Assembly (NCBI GenBank): GCA_027082825.1
Contig: JALWTO010000040.1
Coordinates: forward strand, 1-64,000
DNA length: 64,000 nucleotides
From: Acidilobaceae archaeon
Lineage (GTDB): Archaea > Thermoproteota > Thermoprotei_A > Sulfolobales > Acidilobaceae
Reading direction: 5' to 3'
The first letter of the stretch is position 1. Each line of letters begins with the position of its first letter. Of the stretch, positions 1-8,461 are shown in pieces. Under the pieces are notes generated by a model. The model ran no database searches. It worked only from the letters and a program-made list of their open reading frames with translations, and was not told the origin of the DNA. The position numbers and the translations under genes are program-made.

Positions 1-1
1 A

Positions 2-1273
2 GATATGGAATGGAGAAAACTCCAAACTGAAATAAACGAACAAAGACACAGACATAATGTTATTAGCAAGTCAATAGGCAAAGAAAAAGATTCTGGAAGA
101 AGAAAAGCCTTAGTTGAGGAGGCGAGAAGAATCCTTAAAGACCTTGAGGTACTTGAGGTCAGACTTAAGGAGATCAGCAATAGAAGACAAAAAATTCTTT
201 GGAGTCTACCAAACATCGTTGCTGATGATGTACCAATTGGAGATGAGAAGGCTAGTGTTCCAATTGAATTCTGGGGCAAGCCTAAAGTATGGAGAGGCCA
301 TGTTGATCAGTTCAAAAAACAGACAGAGGTCTATGGCTTTAAGGTTGATTATGAGGCTACAGATTGGAAGCCCATAGGGCATGCCGATATATTAGAGGAA
401 GTTCTTAAGCTGGGAAATACTGTCAAAGCTGGAGAGGTTGCTGGCTCAAGATTTTATTATCTATTCGAAGACATAGTTTGGCTCGATTTCTCACTATTAA
501 TGTTTGCAATTGATAGACTTACATCAAAGGGTTATAGACTTGTCCTTCCACCATACATGCTTAGGTTTAAGTATCTAAATAGTGTAATAGATATAGAAAC
601 ATTTAAGGATGCTATATATAAGATAGAAGGAGAGGATCTCTATCTTATAGCTACTGCCGAACATCCTCTGGCTGCACTTTTTGCTGGTGAAGAGATATAT
701 GATGATGAACTTCCAATAAAACTCTTGGGAATAAGTCCATGTTTTAGAAAGGAGGCAGGAGCTGGAAATAGAGATCTGAAAGGGATCTTTAGAGTTCACC
801 AGTTCCACAAAGTCGAACAGTTTATTTACTCCAAGCCCGAGGAGAGCTGGAAATATCATAGTGAAATAATAAATAATGCTAAGGAACTCTTCAGAGAACT
901 AGGACTTCCATATAGGATAGTTAACATAGCCTCAGGAGACTTAGGAGCATGTGCCACTAAAAAATATGACCTTGAAGTATGGATGCCAGCTCAAGGCATG
1001 TATAGAGAAATGGTTAGCGCCAGTAACTGTACTGATTGGCAAGCATATAGATTGGGAATAAGGTTAATAAGGAGAAAAGGAATGAAGAGAGAATATGTAC
1101 ATACCTTAAACAGTACTGCTATAGCATCAGCTAGGGTTATAACAGCTATTCTTGAAAACTATCAGGAACCTGACGGAAGGATAACTATACCTAAGATTCT
1201 AAGAAAATACCTTGAGCCCTTTGGCTCTGCTCCCAAAGACGAAATACTTCCTAGATCCAAGAAAACTCCTTAG
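2..1273 (+). CDS. serS: Seryl-tRNA synthetase, 5' end outside window
   Basis: Class II aminoacyl-tRNA synthetase that charges tRNA-Ser. The reading frame is open to the first base, and the first in-frame ATG (position 5) falls inside the N-terminal coiled-coil arm (residues rich in Glu/Arg/Lys with no globular start), so some tens of residues probably lie upstream of the window. Motif 2 ([13 protein letters not shown], around residue 245 of the visible part) and motif 3 ([20 protein letters not shown], around residue 366) are intact, as is the serine-site TAEHPLAAL segment. This is the common bacterial/crenarchaeal SerRS type, not the rare methanogen type. It ends 8 bases from a convergent gene. 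Confidence 0.95.
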   Translation, partial: DMEWRKLQTEINEQRHRHNVISKSIGKEKDSGRRKALVEEARRILKDLEVLEVRLKEISNRRQKILWSLPNIVADDVPIGDEKASVPIEFWGKPKVWRGHVDQFKKQTEVYGFKVDYEATDWKPIGHADILEEVLKLGNTVKAGEVAGSRFYYLFEDIVWLDFSLLMFAIDRLTSKGYRLVLPPYMLRFKYLNSVIDIETFKDAIYKIEGEDLYLIATAEHPLAALFAGEEIYDDELPIKLLGISPCFRKEAGAGNRDLKGIFRVHQFHKVEQFIYSKPEESWKYHSEIINNAKELFRELGLPYRIVNIASGDLGACATKKYDLEVWMPAQGMYREMVSASNCTDWQAYRLGIRLIRRKGMKREYVHTLNSTAIASARVITAILENYQEPDGRITIPKILRKYLEPFGSAPKDEILPRSKKTP

Positions 1274-1281
1274 CTATTACC

Positions 1282-1602
1282 CTACCTTCCTCTTCTATCT
1301 TCTCCGATCATATCTCTTGATAGCTCCCTTTGGAATCGACTTATATCTCCTAGACCTGCAGACAATGCTTTCTTAGCTAAAACTTCAAGCTCGTTAGGGT
1401 TTGCATAATCAATAGGTTTGCCATTGTAATCAGAGTCCTCCCATTCGTTATAAAGCCTCTTAAGTATCTTCTTTACATCTGGGTCGGAATAAAAGAGAGC
1501 TTTTCTCCAAGGATCCATATTTTTATCTATAAATGTTTCAACAATGTTCTTCATTCTGTCGATTTCTTCTTTACTCCTACCCTTCTTAAAAAGTCCAGGC
1601 AT
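1282..1602 (-). CDS. Small charged protein of unknown function
   Basis: A 106-residue soluble protein, rich in Lys/Glu/Asp/Arg, with no signal peptide, membrane segment or cysteine. I do not recognise the family. The chain looks mostly helical (FIDKNMDPWRKALFYSDPDVKKILKRLYNEW) and ends in a basic tail (EDRRGR). The start ATG has a GGTGA motif about six bases upstream. It faces serS tail to tail and stands alone upstream. Its length and even codon use suggest a real gene. Confidence 0.6.
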   Translation of the reverse strand: MPGLFKKGRSKEEIDRMKNIVETFIDKNMDPWRKALFYSDPDVKKILKRLYNEWEDSDYNGKPIDYANPNELEVLAKKALSAGLGDISRFQRELSRDMIGEDRRGR

Positions 1603-1772
1603 TAAGTTTCACCATTGTCCCTCCTCAGTTTACACTTAAAACTCTGCTGTTTCCCCTATTAAACCTTTTCCGTAAAGAAAAATTAATAAAACTAATTAAC
1701 CCTAATAATACTAATTCAAAGAGAATTGAACGGCAAATTTTTTATATTCTAAAGCTAATACTTAGAATTACC

Positions 1773-2201
1773 TCAGTCCATTTGAGTTCCATATGACCCT
1801 TCCATCTCTTTCCATCTTTTCTTCCATTCTTCCACAACATCATATCCATAAATGGACTTAAGAAGTTCTCTCCCATTGTCAGTAACCCTTTCTGGAGACC
1901 AAAGGGGATCAAATGTTATCTCAACCTCAACATCCTCAGCATCAGGAACAGCTTCTTTTATAGCCTCTTCAACATATGCCGCAACAACCCCAGCAACGGG
2001 ACAGCCTGGAGCTGTTAGAGTCATCAATACATAAATTTTAGGTTTTCCAGATCCCCCTCTTCTAACTCTTATTTCATATATAAGACCAAGATCATAAACA
2101 TTCACAGGTATTTCAGGGTCATAAACGTCTTTTAGTGCCCTAAGTATCTTATCTATTATCTCTTTATCGCCATCTAGTACTATTTGAACTTTCTCGCTCA
2201 A
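1773..2201 (-). CDS. MIP18/DUF59 family Fe-S cluster assembly factor
   Basis: Related to SufT, PaaD and eukaryotic CIA2/MIP18, which help insert Fe-S clusters into target proteins. The DUF59 fold is complete: ALKDVYDPEIPVNVYDLGLIYEI, then MTLTAPGCPVAG carrying the conserved reactive cysteine, then a C-terminal FDPLWSPERVTDNGRELL segment. A GTG at 2213 is in frame but lies inside the GGAG ribosome-binding site, so I prefer TTG at 2201, which places that site 11 bases upstream. Fe-S clients nearby include Taw1, and the ferredoxin-like proteins at the right end of the window. Confidence 0.85.
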   Translation of the reverse strand: MSEKVQIVLDGDKEIIDKILRALKDVYDPEIPVNVYDLGLIYEIRVRRGGSGKPKIYVLMTLTAPGCPVAGVVAAYVEEAIKEAVPDAEDVEVEITFDPLWSPERVTDNGRELLKSIYGYDVVEEWKKRWKEMEGSYGTQMD

Positions 2202-2242
2202 GGCACTACACACTCCTTTAACACATGTTCATTTGAGCCTTT

Positions 2243-2446
2243 TTATTGCTTAGTATTTTCTAGAAACTTCATGACTAGAAAGCTCGAAATGAATGGTGAT
2301 ATCATCATTAAAACTGAACCTGATATTAGAAATCCTATATGCCCAGAACTTTTATAAACAATTACTAAAAATATGCCGAAAAGAAGAATCAGAACAGTAA
2401 GTTTAATCTGGAGCTTTACAGCTTTTGGAAGCGATCCTACCCTCAA
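2243..2446 (-). CDS. Small two-span membrane protein
   Basis: A 67-residue protein with a basic N-terminus (LPKAVKLQIK) and two hydrophobic helices, about residues 15-31 and 37-58, separated by a short KSSGHIG loop. Its TTG start lies 44 bases inside the end of the CinA-like gene, with GGAGG nine bases upstream, which suggests coupled translation. Function unknown. The ribosome-binding site and the clean membrane topology are the main arguments that it is real. Confidence 0.5.
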   Translation of the reverse strand: MRVGSLPKAVKLQIKLTVLILLFGIFLVIVYKSSGHIGFLISGSVLMMISPFISSFLVMKFLENTKQ

Positions 2447-3224
2447 GCCTCTTTGCCTCCTTTATAATTAAATCTATTATTTTTTCTGACATTTTCTTTA
2501 CTTCATTAAGCTCTTCGCCTGAGGATAAAACTCTTACATCTAAGATAGGCTCTTTTATTTCATGACCTTTAGGATGGCTCTTTACATAGCTTCTTGGATA
2601 TTTTCTTGCCATTTCCTCAAGAAATGGAGCTAGAGAAGATTCTGGAACACCCCTTATTTCAACAGAACATTCCCAGACCTTTTTTGGTGGTGCCCTTGTT
2701 TTTAGTATTGGTTGAAGGGTCTTTTCAAACATGGATTTCATTTCAGCAGGAACTCCAGGAAGACTGGCTAAGATAGAATCTTCAAGCTCTATAACCACGC
2801 CTGGAGCAGCCCCTACATCATTTGGTATAGGCCTTGAACCTTCAGGAAGCATGGCCATCTTTATTCTCTCTCTTGTCATTGGAAGGTCTCTCTTCATATA
2901 GAATTCTTCAACCATTTTTAATGCTTTATTGTTAAGAATCAAAGATTTCCCTGTGGCCTTTGCAATGGCCTCAAGAGTTTTGTCATCATAAGTAGGCCCT
3001 AATCCACCAGTTGTCAAAACGACCTCAGCTCTTCCTAATCCTCTTTTTACCTCTTCGATTATTTCATCTAAATCATCAGGAACCTTGACTATCCTAATAA
3101 CTCTATATCCCAAAAATGTAAGCCTTCTTGCAAGCCATGCAGAGTTTGTATCGACTATCCGCCCTATGAGGAGCTCATTACCTATAGGTATTATCCAAGC
3201 AAGACCTTTCTTGCTAAGACTCAA
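2403..3224 (-). CDS. CinA-like molybdopterin-binding-fold protein
   Basis: A stand-alone CinA N-terminal (MoaB/MogA-like) domain of 273 residues. It starts with IIPIGNELLIGRIVDTNS, the hallmark of the family, and carries the nucleotide/pterin-site loop TTGGLGPTYDD near residue 80. Bacterial CinA proteins have a C-terminal NMN deamidase domain, which is absent here, as is common in archaea. The fold is known for pterin or ADP-ribose/nucleotide pyrophosphatase activity; the actual substrate here cannot be told from sequence. TTG start with AGGTGTG eight bases upstream. The small membrane protein at 2243-2446 overlaps its 3' end. Confidence 0.85.
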   Translation of the reverse strand: MSLSKKGLAWIIPIGNELLIGRIVDTNSAWLARRLTFLGYRVIRIVKVPDDLDEIIEEVKRGLGRAEVVLTTGGLGPTYDDKTLEAIAKATGKSLILNNKALKMVEEFYMKRDLPMTRERIKMAMLPEGSRPIPNDVGAAPGVVIELEDSILASLPGVPAEMKSMFEKTLQPILKTRAPPKKVWECSVEIRGVPESSLAPFLEEMARKYPRSYVKSHPKGHEIKEPILDVRVLSSGEELNEVKKMSEKIIDLIIKEAKRLEGRIASKSCKAPD

Positions 3225-3292
3225 GAGTTCACACCTAGGCTTAGAGTGTGAAATAGAAATAATTATGCTATTTTTGATTCTAAAGTATTTAT

Positions 3293-3829
3293 CTATAACA
3301 CTTCCAAAGCCTCTTCTGCTTTTTCTATAGAACTTTTAGCCTCAGCAAGAGCAGTTTTGACCTCACTGATTTTATCCCTGATTAATTTAAGCTCACTCCT
3401 TAACTCATCAATCTCTCTTTTAGTTTTTTCAATTTCATCCTTAGATATAACAGCTGCTGGAATCTCAAGCTTTAACTTACCTCTCACAAGCATCTCATAT
3501 GTTTCTTTGACAAGCTGTCCAGCTTTCGTTTCTCCAGAGAGATGTCTTCTTATTGTTGCCTCAGTCCTTCCAAGTTCCTCAGCTATCTTACCTACAGAAT
3601 ACCCTGCCTTCTCTCTAGCAAGAGCACCAGCTGCTATGGCTAAACTGTCAATCCATGTCGTAAATTCCCTTGGCTCAGTAACAGTCTTTATAATCTCCGG
3701 CCTGAATAGGGTCCCGATGATTAGAGCTATCTCAAGCTCCCTAGTCTCCTTCCGAGAAGTTGGCCTCACAGATATATGAGAGAAATCAACATCAATCGTT
3801 ATAGTTCCTGAGAGAACATCCTCGCTCAA
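3293..3829 (-). CDS. HTH and coiled-coil protein, likely DNA-binding
   Basis: Three parts are visible: an N-terminal beta-rich stretch (GTITIDVDFSHISVRP), a helix-turn-helix with the classic spacing (YSVGKIAEELGRTEATIRRHL, about residues 95-115), and a C-terminal coiled coil (residues about 130-178) of Lys/Glu/Ile heptads. The layout suggests a dimeric chromatin or transcription protein of a type conserved in Thermoprotei, but I cannot name the family. GTG at 3838 is in frame, yet AGGTGAT overlaps it and sits five bases before TTG at 3829, so I choose TTG. Confidence 0.7.
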   Translation of the reverse strand: MSEDVLSGTITIDVDFSHISVRPTSRKETRELEIALIIGTLFRPEIIKTVTEPREFTTWIDSLAIAAGALAREKAGYSVGKIAEELGRTEATIRRHLSGETKAGQLVKETYEMLVRGKLKLEIPAAVISKDEIEKTKREIDELRSELKLIRDKISEVKTALAEAKSSIEKAEEALEVL

Positions 3830-3924
3830 ATAGATCACCTGCTCATATAGCTCCTTATTTTTAAAGTTCTAAAATTTAGGTTTAAAAAACTTATCCTTGA
3901 CTATAAAAAGAATATGATAGAGTT

Positions 3925-4797
3925 TTAGATTGCTTTCTTTATGAGATCTGGGATCTCCTGAGGAATCCTTGCAACCTTGACTCCTGCTTTTTCAAGGGCC
4001 TTGACCTTATCCTGATATGCCCCAGTGCCCATCATTATTATTGCCCCAGCATGTCCCATTCTCTTACCTGGAGGAGCTGTTCTACCAGCGACAAATGCAA
4101 CAACAGGTTTTGTGAATTTTCCTTCCTCTATCATCTTAGCAGCTCTCTCCTCCATGTCTCCTCCGATCTCTCCAATAATTACTAAGGCCTTTGTCTCAGG
4201 ATCCCTCTCAAAAAGTTCCATAGCCTCGGTAAATGTTATACCTACAACAGGATCTCCACCTACCCCGATAGCAGTCGTCTGACCAAGACCCGCTCTAGTT
4301 AGAGCATAGGCAACTTCATAGGTTAAGGTACCGCTTCTTGATATTATTCCAACAGAACCTGGAGAAAATGCATGACCTGGCATTATACCTATCTTCGTCT
4401 TTCCAGGACTAATTATTCCAGGACAATTAGGACCTATAATCACTGTTCCTTTTTTCTTTGCATAGTTAACAAAAGCTAAAGTTTCGTGAACAGGTATGTG
4501 TTCAGTTATAACAACAACAACTTTAATTCCAACGTCGATAGCTTCGTAAACAGCATCAGCAGCAAACTTAGCTGGAACAAATATAATACTGACATTTGCA
4601 TCTGGATGTTCAGTTATAGCTTCCTCCATCGTGTCATAGACTGGGACTTCATGAACTTTGGTTCCTCCTTTTCCAGGTGTCACACCAGCAACTATTTTTG
4701 TCCCATAACTAAGCATAAGTTTTGTATGAAAACTACCTTCATGACCAGTTATACCCTGAACAATTACCTTTGTGTTCTCATCAACAAGAACAACCAT
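3925..4797 (-). CDS. sucD: Succinyl-CoA synthetase alpha subunit
   Basis: ADP/GDP-forming succinate-CoA ligase, alpha chain, of the citric acid cycle. The N-terminal CoA-binding Rossmann segment ([22 protein letters not shown]) and the phospho-histidine motif GHAGAI (His about 249) are intact. At 290 residues it has normal length. It is translated 12 bases after sucC with GAGGTGATCTG directly before its ATG, so the two form one operon. The alpha2beta2 or alpha-beta enzyme makes ATP from succinyl-CoA or runs in reverse in reductive cycles. The sequence does not tell the direction. Confidence 0.95.
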   Translation of the reverse strand: MVVLVDENTKVIVQGITGHEGSFHTKLMLSYGTKIVAGVTPGKGGTKVHEVPVYDTMEEAITEHPDANVSIIFVPAKFAADAVYEAIDVGIKVVVVITEHIPVHETLAFVNYAKKKGTVIIGPNCPGIISPGKTKIGIMPGHAFSPGSVGIISRSGTLTYEVAYALTRAGLGQTTAIGVGGDPVVGITFTEAMELFERDPETKALVIIGEIGGDMEERAAKMIEEGKFTKPVVAFVAGRTAPPGKRMGHAGAIIMMGTGAYQDKVKALEKAGVKVARIPQEIPDLIKKAI

Positions 4798-4809
4798 TCA
4801 GATCACCTC

Positions 4810-5952
4810 TTAAACCTGAAGCTTCACAACCGCTTTTGCAGCTTCTATAGCATCTGTATAAGCCTCTATGCCATATTCTTTCAATATCTTTCTTCCCTCC
4901 TCATCGTTGGTACCAGCAAGTCTTACAACAATTGGTTTTTTCATTCCTCCAAGCTCTTTAAGTGCCTGGACTAATCCTTTTGCAACCTCATCACATCTTG
5001 TTATACCACCAAATATATTAATGAATATCTTCTTAGCCTTTGGGAACTCAAAAAGGAAACGAACAGCCCTCTTAACAAGCTCCGCATCAGCTCCCCCACC
5101 TAGGTCAAGGAAATTGGAAGGCTCTCCTCCAAACTCGTATACTAGATCCATGGTTGTCATTGTTAATCCAGCTCCGTTGCTTATAATTCCAGTATCCCCA
5201 TCAAGCTCGACAAACGTCAATCCCTGAGACCTTGCCTTAATCTCCCATTCTGTATATTCACCTGTCTCTTCGAGCTTCCTTTCTCCAAGATCTGAATGCT
5301 TGTAGAGAGCGTTGTCGTCAACTATTAGCCTGGCATCAAGTGGCAACACTTTATCACCCACTAGTGCTAAGGGGTTCGACTCTGCTAGATCACCGTCATA
5401 ATCCATGAAAACCTTGTAAAGAGCTGAGAGGAAGTTTGAGAAACTCCTAAGGACCTTTCCCTTAAGTCCTATCTTCTTGCCAACTATCCTGGCGTGATAG
5501 CCTCTAAGGCCTACCTGTGGGTCTATATGAAGCCTTACTATGCTCTCTGGTTTCTCTTTTGCTATCTCCTCTATATCCATACCTCCGTATTTAGAGGCTA
5601 GAACTAGGGGCTTGCGTTCGCTTCTATCTATAATTATAGCGGCGTATAGCTCTGCTTCGTGTTCTATAGCTTTCTCAATAAGCAGATAGCTGGGCTTTAA
5701 TCCTTTTATTGGCTTTTCGAACAGTTCATCTACAAGTTTTATTGCCTCATCTATACTATTAGCCTTCTTGATACCGCCAGCTTTTCCCCTTCCAGCCACA
5801 AGAACTTGGCTCTTAACAACAAGAGGAGGTTCAAGCCCCGCCTCCTCTATCTTCTTTTTAGGATCATCTCCCTTAGCGATTAATACGCTAGGTGGAACTT
5901 CGACTCCATATTTTTTAAGGAGGTTCTTTGCCTCGAATTCAAATAGCTTCAA
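4810..5952 (-). CDS. sucC: Succinyl-CoA synthetase beta subunit
   Basis: The beta chain with an N-terminal ATP-grasp domain and a C-terminal CoA-ligase domain. The ATP-grasp part contains VLVAGRGKAGGIKKA; the end of the ATP-grasp and the ligase domain include LDLGGGA and FINIFGGITRCDEVA. GTG at 5961 is possible, but GGGTGA lies five bases ahead of TTG at 5952, and the latter gives the usual family beginning (KLFEFEAKNLLKKYGV). First gene of the sucCD operon. The gap upstream holds the structured RNA gene on the same strand, followed by a T-run that separates the two transcripts. Confidence 0.95.
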   Translation of the reverse strand: MKLFEFEAKNLLKKYGVEVPPSVLIAKGDDPKKKIEEAGLEPPLVVKSQVLVAGRGKAGGIKKANSIDEAIKLVDELFEKPIKGLKPSYLLIEKAIEHEAELYAAIIIDRSERKPLVLASKYGGMDIEEIAKEKPESIVRLHIDPQVGLRGYHARIVGKKIGLKGKVLRSFSNFLSALYKVFMDYDGDLAESNPLALVGDKVLPLDARLIVDDNALYKHSDLGERKLEETGEYTEWEIKARSQGLTFVELDGDTGIISNGAGLTMTTMDLVYEFGGEPSNFLDLGGGADAELVKRAVRFLFEFPKAKKIFINIFGGITRCDEVAKGLVQALKELGGMKKPIVVRLAGTNDEEGRKILKEYGIEAYTDAIEAAKAVVKLQV

Positions 5953-6052
5953 TCTGTTCACCCTGACTGTATCTCTGTGCCAAAAGAAGGTAGGGCTGAT
6001 AGTTCTATTAAAAAGCTAATTTTGATGAACTCTATGCATAGGTACTATCTAT

Positions 6053-6131
6053 AAAAAATTTGGCGTCAGAAGCCTGGTTATTCTACATTGTGTAAAGTCA
6101 CTTCCGATCTTACACAGATCTTCATCCGCCA
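6053..6131 (-). ncRNA. Structured small RNA gene, C/D-box-like
   Basis: Read on the minus strand, TGGCG (6131-6127) pairs with CGCCA (6065-6061). Inside this a GAT/TGA internal loop (6126-6124 with 6068-6066) is closed by GAAG/CTTC (6123-6120 with 6072-6069). A second hairpin follows, TGTGTAA (6116-6110) with TTACACA (6095-6089). The loop offers tandem G-A/A-G plus U-U pairs, the core of a kink-turn, and the strand reads GATGA near the 5' end and CTGA near the 3' end like boxes C and D. The box C is imperfect (GGATGAA) and the three-base bulge of a classic kink-turn is missing. A T6 run (6058-6053) follows at once. Its own TATA box lies 25 bases upstream. No target was identified. Confidence 0.5.
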
Positions 6132-6146
6132 GCATAATCTTAGTCT

Positions 6147-6158
6147 TTTAAAATTAAA
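6147..6158 (-). promoter_or_regulatory. TATA box of the structured RNA gene
   Basis: On the minus strand the sequence TTTAATTTTAAAAG is centred about 6151, which puts the expected archaeal start site near 6126, within a few bases of the first paired base of the RNA at 6131. The spacing supports an independent transcription unit. Confidence 0.45.
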
Positions 6159-6170
6159 GCTTAGTGATGC

Positions 6171-6181
6171 ATTTATATATT
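6171..6181 (+). promoter_or_regulatory. TATA box of the orphan gene at 6204
   Basis: TTTATATATT centred near 6177 predicts a start around 6203, at or next to the ATG at 6204, so the message is probably leaderless. Confidence 0.5.
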
Positions 6182-6203
6182 AAGCTAAATTATTAATGCA
6201 AAG

Positions 6204-6812
6204 ATGACAATATCTGGTGAGAAATATATGCCAAGTATAGACAGTGGATGGCTTGTCATAGAGGTTGCTGATGTTCTGGAACTTAACCTTACTGAAACAA
6301 AAAAGCTTGTCGAATGGGTTTTAAGTAACGATAAGGCCTTGCTTGTGACCTCTCCAAGTCCTGTCTATGTAGAGTCAGAATCTGAATACTCCTCCTTAGC
6401 AATAGTTCTTGGTGTAGGATCCTTAGCAATTAAAGGAACACTTAACATCCCCCTTAATTTGAGGACATTTAGGCTCTTCAGAAGGGAATGGATAGATGGT
6501 TGTTGGGTTTCTCGAGATCCTAACTATGAATTTTTAACCTTGAGAGAGAGTGTTAGAATTAAGAGTACATCAAGTACATTGACCCTCAAGGATCCTGTTG
6601 CACTTCTCTCTAATGGGATCTGGGACGTTCATGAATTTTTCAGGGCTGACGAAGACTTACTAAAGGATTATGTTCCTTTAGTTAAGATAAATAACGACTA
6701 TGTTGTATTTAGAGATGGAAGAAAGTATTTGTCAACCATGATCAGAGGAATACTCAGAAAGATACTCGAATACATAATGCCACTAGCATCAGCCTGCAAT
6801 TCCTCACCATAG
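6204..6812 (+). CDS. Protein of unknown function
   Basis: A 202-residue soluble protein that I do not recognise. It has no cysteine cluster, signal peptide or membrane span. The first half has alternating hydrophobic strands (GWLVIEVADVLELNLTETKKLVEWVL, SLAIVLGVGSLAIKGTLNI) and the second an acidic patch (FFRADEDLLKDY) before a basic C-terminal helix (RKYLSTMIRGILRKILEYI). A TATA box 27 bases upstream of ATG 6204 supports a leaderless start; a second ATG at 6228 is possible. Single-gene unit between the structured RNA and a winged-helix regulator. Confidence 0.6.
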   Translation: MTISGEKYMPSIDSGWLVIEVADVLELNLTETKKLVEWVLSNDKALLVTSPSPVYVESESEYSSLAIVLGVGSLAIKGTLNIPLNLRTFRLFRREWIDGCWVSRDPNYEFLTLRESVRIKSTSSTLTLKDPVALLSNGIWDVHEFFRADEDLLKDYVPLVKINNDYVVFRDGRKYLSTMIRGILRKILEYIMPLASACNSSP

Positions 6813-6980
6813 GTCGGTGTTCATCATGAACATCAGTATAGGGTAGCTAGGCTCATCGGATCTCTCTGATGGACATCCATATTACTTGATGATTAACTAA
6901 GATATTTAAATCAAACTGAAACCTATAAACAGAGAAACGTTTATTGATCTATCCAAAGACAGATCTTTGGGAGAAGAGAA

Positions 6981-7298
6981 TTGAAGAGAGTACCTAAAAA
7001 GAGAGAACTAACAGCCCTTTGGTTACTTTATACAAAAAGTTCTGAGATGAACTTGGGCATGGCTATCGATTTACTGCGAGATGAACTTTGCATGACCAAG
7101 AGAACAGCCAGTAACGTTATAAAAAGACTTAGAAAGCTTGGACTCGTCGAGATAAGAGTGCATAACGATGAGATAAGATTAAAGGCAGTTAGCCCTCTAA
7201 GTCTGATAGAGAATATAGCATCCCAATATATAGAACTAAGAAGAAAGAGGTGCAAAGCTATTAGAAGAATAAATGTCCTTAAGAATGCAACAAGTTAA
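6981..7298 (+). CDS. Winged-helix transcriptional regulator
   Basis: A 105-residue MarR/ArsR-like winged helix. The recognition part is LCMTKRTASNVIKRLRKLGLVEIR (residues about 34-57), followed by a wing (VHNDEIRLKAVSP) and a basic C-terminal helix. TTG start at 6981 with GGGAG seven bases ahead. A TTGATGAT element (6886-6893) stands upstream of the TATA-like sequence at 6901-6912, and the same half-site is part of a 12-base palindrome before trxB downstream, so self-regulation and control of trxB are plausible inferences. Confidence 0.75.
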   Translation: MKRVPKKRELTALWLLYTKSSEMNLGMAIDLLRDELCMTKRTASNVIKRLRKLGLVEIRVHNDEIRLKAVSPLSLIENIASQYIELRRKRCKAIRRINVLKNATS

Positions 7299-7359
7299 AG
7301 TTTTGTTTACTGAGAACAATTGAACAATTGAAATTATAAGCAACAGGCTCACAAATAAT

Positions 7360-7371
7360 TGATGATCATCA
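7360..7371. promoter_or_regulatory. 12-bp palindrome upstream of trxB, candidate operator
   Basis: TGATGATCATCA is a perfect dyad placed just before an AT-rich TATA-like stretch (ATAAATTAT, 7371-7379) about 65 bases ahead of trxB. Its half-site recurs before the neighbouring winged-helix gene. A regulator binding site is inferred, not shown. Confidence 0.35.
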
Positions 7372-7435
7372 TAAATTATGAAATAGTCTTTAAGTTCTAA
7401 TCTCTCTTATCCCTCTGGTAAAAGGTGAATGGAGA

Positions 7436-8461
7436 GTGTCGTTACGACTTGGCTTTAGGAGAAGGATCCCTAAGGGAGAGAAGCTTGATGTAGCAATCAT
7501 AGGTGGAGGTCCTGCAGGCCTTTCAGCGGCACTTTATTCGGCTAGGTTTCTATTGAAGACAGCTGTTCTTACAGAGAATGTAGGGGGTCAACTTTTAAAT
7601 ACAGACTATGTTGATGACTATCCGGGTCTTGGAAAGATAAGGGCTACAGATCTGATATCAAAGTTCAGAAGTCATGCAGAGAGGCTATTTAATGTTCCCA
7701 TTTATGATGGTATTAAAGTTGATAAAATAGAGAAAGTTGATGATACCTGGTTTAGGTTGAGAGGTAATGGTGTTGATATCTATGCTAAGGCAATAATTTT
7801 GGCTATAGGATCTCTAAGAAGGAGACTTGGAGTTCCCGGGGAAAAAGAGTATAGCGGACATGGAGTTAGCTACTGTAGTATATGTGATGCTCCCTTTTTC
7901 AGAGGAAAGAACTCAGTAGTTGTTGTAGGAGGAGGAGACTCAGCCCTCGAGGGAGCCTTAGTCCTCTCTGGCTATGTAAAGAAAGTCTACCTTGTTCACA
8001 GAAGAAGAGAGTTCAGAGCAAAACCATTTTATGTAGAACTCGTTAGATCAAAGAATAATATAGAGTTTCTTCTGGATACCGTTGTTAAGAAAATAAAAGG
8101 AGACAGTAACAAGGTCACCTCTGTCGTCGTTGAGAATAAGGCTACTAAAGAGAGAAAAGAGCTTAAGATAGACGGGATTTTCATTGAGATAGGGTTTGAA
8201 CCTCCTAAAGAGTGGTTTAAAAAAATAGGGCTTAAGACCGATGAAAGAGGTTACCTAAAGGTTGATGAATGGATGAGAACTAATATCGAAGGCATCTTTG
8301 CGGCTGGAGACTGTACTAATGTATGGATTGGTTTTAGACAGATAATAACAGCCTCAGCCATGGGAGCCGTAGCAGCTTATGCAGTTTACAACCATCTAAT
8401 TGAGAAAGGTTTATACAAGCCGAACAAGACAGTTATATCTACTAAGGAGAGAAATGGGTGA
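7436..8461 (+). CDS. trxB: Thioredoxin reductase family flavoprotein
   Basis: NAD(P)H-dependent disulfide reductase, 341 residues. The FAD site (AIIGGGPAGLSAALYSA, about residue 19) is followed by the redox pair CSIC (about residues 147-150), the NAD(P)H site VVVGGGDSALEGA, and the closing FAD motif AAGDCT. HRRREFRA in the second nucleotide site suggests NADPH preference by family precedent. GTG start with GGAGA and AGGTG just upstream. The 3' end overlaps taw1 by eight bases, so the two are translated together. A palindromic element in the promoter region may govern it. Confidence 0.9.
   Translation: MSLRLGFRRRIPKGEKLDVAIIGGGPAGLSAALYSARFLLKTAVLTENVGGQLLNTDYVDDYPGLGKIRATDLISKFRSHAERLFNVPIYDGIKVDKIEKVDDTWFRLRGNGVDIYAKAIILAIGSLRRRLGVPGEKEYSGHGVSYCSICDAPFFRGKNSVVVVGGGDSALEGALVLSGYVKKVYLVHRRREFRAKPFYVELVRSKNNIEFLLDTVVKKIKGDSNKVTSVVVENKATKERKELKIDGIFIEIGFEPPKEWFKKIGLKTDERGYLKVDEWMRTNIEGIFAAGDCTNVWIGFRQIITASAMGAVAAYAVYNHLIEKGLYKPNKTVISTKERNG

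Noticed and set aside
4486-4974. Long Asn/Ser-rich + strand frame
   Set aside because: Shadow of the sucD and sucC coding strands.
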